A stretch of DNA of 64,000 nucleotides from Isoetes taiwanensis. Taxonomy: Eukaryota > Streptophyta > Lycopodiopsida > Isoetales > Isoetaceae. A program made the position numbers and the translations under genes. The stretch spans positions 3,518,451 to 3,582,450 of the forward strand of contig JAJEKV010000060.1 in NCBI GenBank assembly GCA_021234155.1. Direction: 5' to 3'. The first letter of the stretch is position 1. Each line of letters starts with the position of its first letter. Below the pieces are notes generated by a model. It worked only from the letters and a program-made list of their open reading frames with translations, ran no database searches and was not told the DNA's origin. Shown here in pieces: positions 57,100 through 64,000 of this stretch.

Positions 57100-58850
57100 A
57101 ATTCTAAGCCATTCCATTCTATTGCAAGATGGCCCAAGCCTTGAATTACTTTCAGATAAATTCATGGTTGATCTCAGTGATACTGTGGAACTAAATTTGT
57201 GCAATTGCTAGTGAAGAGTCTCTAGTGCAAATTGATTTATCCCTAAACTCTTCTTCTTCCTAAAATTCAATCTTTCTCTGGAATTCTCTTGCTCTGGAAC
57301 AACCCAGTTGGGTGGAGAGCTTAGCTGTGAAGGCTGGACTTCGTTGAATAGAGTTAACTTTTACTGGATTGGACTTACTTTGTGATTCTTGTTTAGCCAT
57401 TTTGCATTCGTAACATGTTGGCTGGCATAGAACAATGGCTAGGGTAGTCCACTCCCATCATGTGCACACTTTGCAGATAGGCTGTAACACGCTATGGAGT
57501 GATTGTAGCCTCCCATGGAATCACCCTATGAGAATACTCCAGGTTACATCTCTTCGGTCCGATAAGGTAAGAATGGGACAAGTCCCTTCCTGAAGCACCA
57601 TGGTTCTATGGGTGGCTAGAGGATTGTGGCACCACTGGCGCCCATGCATCCGTATCCGACTTACCCCCAAAATCCATAGATCGATCATCGCACCTATCGA
57701 GCCCAGTCCATCCTTCTGGGACTGGATCTGCAACCCAGAAGGTGTCAGAACCATACCCGACCCACATACAATGGCCGACAATAAGTCTAGCACACTGTAG
57801 GAGCCCCAGTAGCTGCGCTCAGCACGGCTCCACCCCTGCTTCACCATGATGTTCTTTATGTGGTGCTCAATCGATATATGCCAAGGACGTGGCACATGAG
57901 GTTTTGAGACTTTGGGCCTTTGGTCCAAAGGAGGGGCTGGTCCAAAGGAGGCCCAAAGGGGCGTGCATGCTATATAGTTGCTCGGGGGAGAGCTCCGGGG
58001 CAGCTGTGTTCTAGCTGAGAGTTCGTGGTTGGGTGATGAGATAGCGTGCCACGTCAAGAGTCTATTTTAGTGGTATAGAGCATTAGGTTTTGATGGGGAA
58101 TGTTTTCTTCTCTTTTTCCATCTCCGCCAAAGTGTCATGCTTTTTGCATGTTGTGTTTAGAGATGGGATTTGTGATTTCACAAGTAACTCTAAGCAAGGG
58201 ATACTCACGGTTGTTCTGTGGTGGGTTTAAAGGATCAAGACTTGTGTTATGCACAATGAGTATGCTTCTAGTAGGGTTAGGCTATGCTCTGTAGCTTGGG
58301 TTCTGGCCTTGGCAAGCATAGAGCTATGGATGTAAGGTCATGAGGTTTTTGTCTACAAGTTCTTGCAATATATTCCTGGGTTCAAGATTTTAAGGGCAAT
58401 ATAGATTAAGATGACAATAATCTCAAGGAATGTTTTGGATCTTGATGTGATAGGCTACTTCGCAAGGAATGGCCTAGGCCAAAGACATCTCTAGGTGAAT
58501 GAAAAAAGTTACAAATTAGGACTTGCCATAAAATCTAAATGTTGTGGCATGAGGATAAAAGTTAAAACTAAGTAATAATGGTACACAAAGGACATATAAC
58601 GACAATTATAGCACATATAGAAAAATGGCTCTCGTGTTGATTGTGGTCCTTTATACCAAAAAGAGCATTTCTAGCATAGAAAGACAATACGAGCACTTGT
58701 TACTTTTAGTGGCAAAGGGGGTCTTTATTGCTTAAAACGACAATAATAACATGTGTCTGTATTTATTAAGGGTCAAGTATGTTGATTGTATTCCCTATTC
58801 ACACTAGACGGTCCGATGGCACCCTAATGTAGTGTCACGGCAATGACAGG
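57100..58850. other. Intergenic gap
   Basis: A 178-codon minus-strand frame (57521-58057) is open but unrecognised and overlaps a plus-strand frame; I do not support it as a gene. Nothing else seen. Confidence 0.35.
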
Positions 58851-58920
58851 AAAGGAGCCTCTCACTAACTCACATAACATGGCAATCGACAGCAAAGGAG
58901 CCTCTCACTAACTCGCATAA
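58851..58920. repeat. ~42-bp direct repeat
   Basis: AAAGGAGCCTCTCACTAACT at about 58851 and 58893, with CATAA following in both. Confidence 0.8.
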
Positions 58921-60257
58921 TGCAGCGGAATGTCAATCTGAGCAGAAGAATTTTTAATCTGGGCCCTCAAAATGGTTGGCATCAAAGGCATATTCTATCA
59001 ACCCACCTTTCAAGGATTTGGCCTTCGGGCAACCCAAAAAAAACTAGTAGTAGGGCAAGCTTGGGGCAAAGATTTAGGTGTTTTTGGAGAGGGTTGTGAG
59101 AGAGAAAAAGAAAAGGAGGAGGAGCAGGCTATTAGATGTGCAGTTAATTATGATAGCTTTGCAAGTCACAAAAAAAAGTTATGCATTCCATGGTGTACAA
59201 GATATAAAAGTGAAAGATGGTGAAGGTGGAGAGAGACAGAGGTTCATGTTTGCTCATTATTGCTTATTCTCAGCCATTGATTGGGCATTCTACACCATGC
59301 ACTAAATTCATGATGGGGTTAAATCGACATTTCCACGTCAACATAAGGTTTCTCAACCATTGCCACAAGTCAAAATTCAAGTCAACATCTTGAACTGTCA
59401 CAAACCGGCATGCAATGAAGGGGATTTGAACCCCCTGCCATGGTAGGCAAAACCAAAGCATTTTCAAACTTGCACACAACTCTTACATCTTCAAATGTGG
59501 GTGCATGCGGCCCTGATGAAATCCAGCCAGCAATCCACATGAGTGCATGTCGAAACCAACAAGGAAGGAGCTCAATTACCTCAGCTATAGGTTGCACTTT
59601 ATTTCAGAATTGTTAGACAAGCCATCATGGCCAAACACAAACTACAAAACCTGGAACTATTATGAAAAACATTTCACATAAAACTTGCACTTTGCAATTA
59701 CAATCTACAATCCTTACATTCTTATCAATTGTTAACTACTGTAACATGCATGCAAGCATACTAAAACTGTTATGCAGCCAATATTTCACATATAACTTAT
59801 ACTTTCCAACTACATTCCACAATCCCTAAATTCTTACCAATTGTGAACTTACTGTAACTTGCTTGCAAGCATCATCGTGATGCCTTGTTCCCCTTGCACA
59901 CGTGTTCTATTGTGACAGATCCACTACCCTACAGTACCTGCATAAACTCAACAAAGAAGTAAAACTAGAGCATGGGGCTTGAACCCCTCCTTGAGGCCAG
60001 TCTTCAATGCTCCATTGCGGCCTAAAGTTGAGGGGCTATTTGCATACAATCATGCTCAAACAATCATGTTGATAGACAGAAATCACTTCTTTTTTATTTT
60101 TCCTCATGGTTATCCACCTTTTTTTTGGTCTTTCTAATGCACAGCTAACAAACACATTATGATATGCAGCTAATGCAAGCAACAAATCAAAACTAATTGT
60201 GCCTCAAGTTCAGCATATCTCATGCCTCTGTTGCAAGCTATCAATCCTCCGTAGCTC
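58921..60257. repeat. Gap containing a ~112-bp tandem repeat (59671-59890)
   Basis: ATTTCACATAAAACTTGCAC (59671) and ATTTCACATATAACTTATAC (59783) begin two diverged copies that end in TTGCAAGCAT-type sequence. Otherwise no gene. Two tRNA B-box-like sites occur (about 59418 and 59973, minus) without a full cloverleaf. Confidence 0.6.
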
Positions 60258-60701
60258 TCACGAATCAAGATTCCTCTTGCCAAGTTCATGTGGGCTCTTA
60301 GGGATTGCCTCTCCTCGACGCAGACATTCACTTGCTCCCATTCCGTAACTCAAATGCATTGTTCTAATGTATGGGACAACCTGCCCAACTGAATCCTCAT
60401 TATTTTCACTGCAATTGCCGATGATGGCGGTGGTGGTGATGGCGATGGCGGTGATGGCGGTAATCATGGATGGCGGTGATGGCGATGGCGGTGGAGGCCC
60501 CCAAGCTCTTGCAACTCCGACACTTGAAAAACGGTACATATTTTCAGATCCTCCATCTGAAACCCATTTGTCCATCAAATATTCAGCACCAAATCGAGCT
60601 TCCCCTTCCTTTTCCCATCGATCTGCCCCTGTTTCTCGCATGGCTGCCATGTCTGTCTGCCACTTATAAGCTGAGGAAGCCGGTTTTGATGTGACAAACA
60701 T
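60258..60701 (-). CDS. Hypothetical protein, possible first exon
   Basis: A true ATG at 60701 follows a 5' stretch reading AACCCTAATCC (telo-box-like, common upstream of plant genes). N-terminal part MFVTSKPASSAYKWQTDMAA, RWEKEGEARFGAEYLMDKWV looks gene-like. From about residue 68 the frame enters the GGCGATGGC minisatellite (60423-60495, PPPPSPSPP), so the true exon may end before it. No family recognised. Confidence 0.35.
   Translation of the reverse strand: MFVTSKPASSAYKWQTDMAAMRETGADRWEKEGEARFGAEYLMDKWVSDGGSENMYRFSSVGVARAWGPPPPSPSPPSMITAITAIAITTTAIIGNCSENNEDSVGQVVPYIRTMHLSYGMGASECLRRGEAIPKSPHELGKRNLDS
60423..60495. repeat. GATGGCGGTG minisatellite
   Basis: Irregular array of GATGGCG and GGTGGTGATG units. 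Confidence 0.85.
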
Positions 60702-60807
60702 CAGGAAGGATTAGGGTTTGATAAGGAGCAGAACCACGAAACAGGGGAACGCTGGCAGTCTCGGGACAGTTCTGATGGATATGGAGATGGGGAGAAATGA
60801 AATGATT

Positions 60808-61262
60808 GTATTTATTATGTCTTTGAGACCGCCAGGTCTATAAGACATCCCATAAGTACATCAACTATACAACCATTCATCTAACACATCCTCAGACGGA
60901 AATGCATTAGTCTCTCCCTCATCTATCTCGCTCAATTCAGCTATATTCAGTGCCTTACATTTGTTCTCTCTACAGTCCAACATTTAAGTTATATACTGGC
61001 CCATAATTGTACCCGAGAGGTCAAAAAATTCTGTAAGCGTATGCGCATGAACCTGGTGTTTCTCTCGTATGCTTGTATACACAGGGCAATGCAGTAGAAC
61101 ATGAGATTCGTCCTCAAGATCAGAATTTCCACAAAGCTGGCAAAGGCGTAACTCATGTGGGATATTATTCCACCTGCCAACCTCCACCCCTAGTTTGTGT
61201 GAACTCAGCCTAATCCTGCAAATAGCATGTCTGTGCTTAGTACTTATGTGTTCCTCCAAATA
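60808..61262 (-). mobile_element. LINE 3' fragment, same family as copies 1 and 2
   Basis: Codes for the C-terminal zinc motif ([51 protein letters not shown]) closest to LINE copy 2. The 3' UTR has the stem-loop AGACC-GCCA-GGTCT (60826-60839) and sense tail ACATAATAAATACAATC. 5'-truncated at about 61262, where it meets the SF1-side sequence. No long microsatellite tail here. Confidence 0.85.
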
Positions 61263-61271
61263 CTTGCAGCT

Positions 61272-61424
61272 AGGCAGGATGGAGCCTACGCTTCAAGGGA
61301 GTATTCCAGAGACTATTATATGTATGATGAATATCCTTCTCAAGATTTTCATTCTCAGGGACGGCAGTCTGATCATGGTAGTTATGCATCTGAGGACTGG
61401 AAATATGATGAAAATGAGGAATGA
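61272..61424 (+). pseudogene. Tyr/Ser-rich coding fragment fused to the SF1 retrocopy
   Basis: The frame reads [40 protein letters not shown], then KYDENEE and a stop at 61422. Composition resembles low-complexity regions of RNA-binding proteins; it is not part of SF1 as known in plants. Probably a fragment of another gene joined during retroposition or rearrangement. Confidence 0.35.
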
Positions 61425-62164
61425 AGCTGACAATGAGGAATCTTTAGAAGCTGCAGCTGCAATGGTTGAGAGACTGCTAGTTCTAGTAGAAGAGGGAAGA
61501 AATGAGCATAAAAGGGCACAACGGAGAGAACTTGCAGCTCTTAATGGGACTATTAGAGATGCTGAATTCTGTCGTCTTTGTGGTGAACCTGGTCATAGGC
61601 AGTTCAACTGCCCATCTCGCTCTTCAACATTTAAATGTTCAGTTCAGTGCAGGATCTGTGGAGATGGTGGTAGATTGCCCTCTCAAAGATTCTGCTCAGG
61701 GTCATAAAATAGATGATGAATACAAGAATTTTCTGGCAGAGTTGGGTGGAGCTGATGGTGAAGTGGGACCATCAAGACTTGGTAAGACCCCCCTAGCACT
61801 TACACAAGGAGCGACTGGTCTCCCATGGTCTGGAAGTAGTGGAGGAGCAGCAGCACTTGGTGGTTTCGTTTCTGCTGGAACATTGGGCCCTCCACCAGTG
61901 CCAGGCTCTACTGCACAAAAACCAGTACAAGCCGGCACTAAATTCAGCAAAGATGGGGATGATTCTAATTTTTATATAGGTTATTTACCAAATACAATCG
62001 ATGATGAAGGTTTAATAAGGCTGTCTTCGCCCTTTGGGCAGATTGAGGATGCAAAGGTGATTAAAGTCCGTGTAACAGGTTTAAGCAGAAGGAAGCTCTT
62101 CAAAGCAACAACAAAGAAGAAAAACATGATAGCTATGGCAGATTTTGGAAGAGCAACAAATTAG
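61424..62164 (+). pseudogene. Truncated retrocopy of splicing factor SF1/BBP
   Basis: Intronless match to the middle of plant SF1 (branchpoint-binding protein): [19 protein letters not shown] (end of KH/QUA2 region), [20 protein letters not shown], then the first zinc knuckle [14 protein letters not shown] and the second CRICGDGG. A frameshift near 61670 precedes [20 protein letters not shown] and LAELGG, then the linker and the start of the RRM (NFYIGYLPNTIDDEGLIRLS, DAKVIKVRVTGLS). Homology ends near 62085, inside the RRM, and unrelated sequence leads to the stop. The KH domain and most of the RRM are missing. No poly-A seen. Confidence 0.8.
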
Positions 62165-62236
62165 AAAATACAACAGAGGCTAGGGGCTGCACAGGCAAGG
62201 CAAATTCATTTGAGTAAAAGGTGGACGGAATAAGTT

Positions 62237-62320
62237 TACGGGACTGAGAGGCTTGGCCTCCGCCGTACACCAGGATAGCGAGGGCTGGACCCACCAACTG
62301 GGAATCCGGACCACTATAAA
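62237..62320 (+). repeat. Structured short repeat, copy 1
   Basis: Double hairpin TACGG...GAGGC-TTG-GCCTC...CCGTA (62237-62267), then CCAGGATAGCGAGGGC and CCAACTGG. Same architecture at 62442 and 63445. Confidence 0.65.
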
Positions 62321-62441
62321 CTCGAAACCATCACGAGAACAACAAAATTTTGTCCACCATGGAATAACAGCCAGCATGAAATGACACAATGCATGTGTAT
62401 ATAAGTGTGGTATTTGTAGTCAAAAAGGAGACTGGGATACG

Positions 62442-62562
62442 CTACGGACTGAGGGGTTTAACCCCTGCCGTAGGCCAGGATAGCGAGGGCACGATCCGCC
62501 AACTGGTTCCCGGATCACCAAAATGACTGAATGAAGGCCTAAAGGCTTTAATAAATAATAGC
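62442..62562 (+). repeat. Structured short repeat, copy 2, with LINE-like 3' stem-loop
   Basis: CTACGG...AGGGG-TTTAA-CCCCT...CCGTAG (62442-62473), then CCAGGATAGCGAGGGC, GATCCG...CGGATC. It is followed by GAAGGCCTAAAGGCTTTAAT and an A/T tail (62534-62562) that resembles the sense 3' ends of the LINEs. May be a SINE that borrows the LINE tail. Confidence 0.6.
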
Positions 62563-63273
62563 TTACAATTGCTCTTACATCAAGTGCTATTTATGTGAAG
62601 ACATTCATGGAGTAATCAAAACACTTGTCTGGGGCTCTACAAGAAGTTTAGCCAACTGCAGAATGTTCAACAAAGTGAAGCAGGGAATAGCACAATCAAT
62701 TATGCTGCAGGCCTTCAAAAACTCGAAGATGAGAACGTTCATCTAATCAGGTTTTTTCATTTGAATTGAATATCTAGTAACACACACAACAAGGGAAGGG
62801 TGATATCATTATCTGCATAATCTGGGTGATTGATCTTTTCATTCTTTATCATCATTAGCTATAAATATAGATCTGCTGTTGTAAGCTATGAAATTGGACG
62901 GTTTCTCCGCACAATGCATCAGTTTTATCAGCATAGTATATGCATGCTATGTATGAAATTAGGAAGATTCTTTAGACGCTTTATGCTAATATAAATCTGA
63001 ACTATTAGGCAGTGACTACATAATCTGGGGATTGTGCTAACATAGTGTAGTTAGATATTTCAAGATGGTTTATAAACACGGACCTTTGAATGCGTGATGT
63101 TATGTTGACAGTAATCACTACATATTCATAGCTCTGGATTGGAGCTCTAATCAGTACTAATCAGTTTAGTTTAGGGTTTTTGCAGCCTAACAACATAATG
63201 GCGTGGGAAAATCCAAAATCCAGAATGATGGAAAAAGGATTTGATGATAATAATACTGTGCATTAGTGAGCCC
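62563..63273. other. Gap, no gene seen
   Basis: AT-rich; no ORF of note. Confidence 0.4.
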
Positions 63274-63336
63274 ATTACTATTACGGTTTTTCCTCGAAAA
63301 CCCTTCGGGGCGGGGTTTTTTAATCCTCATAGTAAT
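63274..63336 (+). repeat. LINE 3'-UTR hairpin, plus-strand copy
   Basis: ATTACTAT...TCGAAAACCCTTCGGGGC...ATAGTAAT. Matches the hairpins at 17946-18010 and 33541-33611 (minus) with compensatory changes in the outer stem. Confidence 0.75.
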
Positions 63337-63444
63337 CGGCGTCACTGATGTAGCCCAGGTCAGTGCGACTTTATTGCCGCTGGGCACCACTATTGGGCAC
63401 CAAGACTATGCACTATAATTGTAGAAAGAGGAAAGGAGCTAAGT

Positions 63445-63540
63445 GTTGGGACAGTGAGGAACCTCCGACCGACCACCAGGATAGAGCGGGTACAACCTGC
63501 CGGCTGGTGTTCTATTTCCACATAAGAGTTCTGGTGCACC
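63445..63540 (+). repeat. Structured short repeat, copy 3
   Basis: GTTGG...GAGG-AA-CCTC...CCGAC (63445-63473), then CCAGGATAGAGCGGG and GGCTGG. More diverged than the other two. Confidence 0.5.
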
Positions 63541-63804
63541 AAAAGCTGAGGGTTCATAATTTGACCCACTATTAAAGGTGGGACAATGGAATCCACAATG
63601 TGTACAGCTCAAAGCTGTTGATAGCAAAGCATTCTCACATGGCCACGAAGCCAAATATAAGCAGGGTGCCGGTACTAAAAGGAACCAAGTAGAGCCTTCA
63701 GAAAAGGCTACAATATACCAGCGTGATGTGCTAGTAGCGCCCGTTAGGAAGCTCGCCCATGCTACACAAGTCCAGGAACCTCAGGGCACAAGGGACAATA
63801 ATGT

Positions 63805-63830
63805 ATATTCTATTCTATTCTATTCTATTT
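63805..63830 (+). repeat. (TATTC)n microsatellite
   Basis: Five TATTC units; the same pentamer as the LINE tails at 5336 and 17791, so possibly the 3' tail of a plus-strand retroposon, though no LINE body is identified next to it. Confidence 0.7.
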
Positions 63831-64000
63831 TCAACCATTTCTGCTGCTACTTGGACATGTTCGTGTTCTGCAATGTCAACAGCAGGGTGTGGTAATCCAT
63901 TTGCAAATTGACAATATAAGGCATTTGGGCCATATGGCACCCCATTTGGAAGAGCTTGGGGCTGCCTAACATGGAGAGTGGCAGACCAAGGAGGCATGGA

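Noticed and set aside
57521-58057. 178-codon minus-strand ORF
   Set aside because: No motif, GC-rich chance opening, overlapped by a plus-strand frame of similar quality.
59405-60010. tRNA-like B boxes (GGTTCAAATCC, GGTTCAAGCCC on the minus strand)
   Set aside because: No D-arm/anticodon arm of correct spacing; at most relics of tRNA-derived SINEs.
62442-62520. Hammerhead ribozyme in the structured repeat
   Set aside because: The CUGANGA and GAAA core elements are not both present.

Overview
The window reads as nuclear DNA of a land plant, most likely a fern or other seed-free plant. Pointers are a long PLS-class pentatricopeptide (PPR) gene plus a broken paralogue, plant-type CACTA, copia and gypsy-like elements, GT-AG introns, and long GA microsatellites. 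It also holds an APE-type LINE family that does not look like ordinary seed-plant L1. The species cannot be named from sequence alone. No bacterial, organellar, rRNA, convincing tRNA or CRISPR features were found.

Layout. 0-1.7 kb: decayed PPR gene. 1.9-2.3 kb: foldback repeat. 3.36-5.99 kb: 5'-truncated CACTA element (DUF4218/DUF4216 transposase remnant, 3' terminus at 5992). 7.4-10.7 kb: broken minus-strand mobile-element gene with a DUF7869-like core. 11.5-14.2 kb: poorly recognised minus-strand ORFs in a region studded with ACACGC/GCGTGT palindromes and a 207-bp near-perfect hairpin. 14.27-16.3 kb: truncated Ty1/copia element. 16.7-32.7 kb: a LINE cluster, namely one plus-strand fragment, a decayed GC-rich minus-strand copy, and two long minus-strand copies each lying between GA tracts. 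33.4-34.0 kb: a LINE 3' fragment inserted in a tandem duplication. 36.07-36.46 kb: two-exon gene for a His-rich secreted peptide. 36.8-39.6 kb: intact PPR-E gene. 40.25-40.94 kb: truncated L1-type LINE with poly-A and target-site duplication. 44.6-53.7 kb: LTR retrotransposon without pol, with matching LTRs and a 5-bp TSD, split by a 5.15-kb Penelope-like element with direct and inverted pseudo-LTRs. 54.2-54.9 kb: ORF with a triplicated 3' segment. 56.2-57.1 kb: 438-bp tandem repeat. 60.3-62.2 kb: hypothetical gene, another LINE 3' fragment and a retrocopy of splicing factor SF1. 62.2-63.8 kb: structured short repeats.

Cellular genes with good support are few: the PPR-E gene (organelle RNA processing or editing) and the small secreted-peptide gene. 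Nearly everything else is mobile DNA or its debris, much of it nested, which gives relative ages. The most interesting signals lie in the LINE family: ORF1 and ORF2 in the same frame separated by one conserved UAG, insertion inside GA microsatellites, microsatellite 3' tails, and 3'-end stem-loops with compensatory changes between copies.
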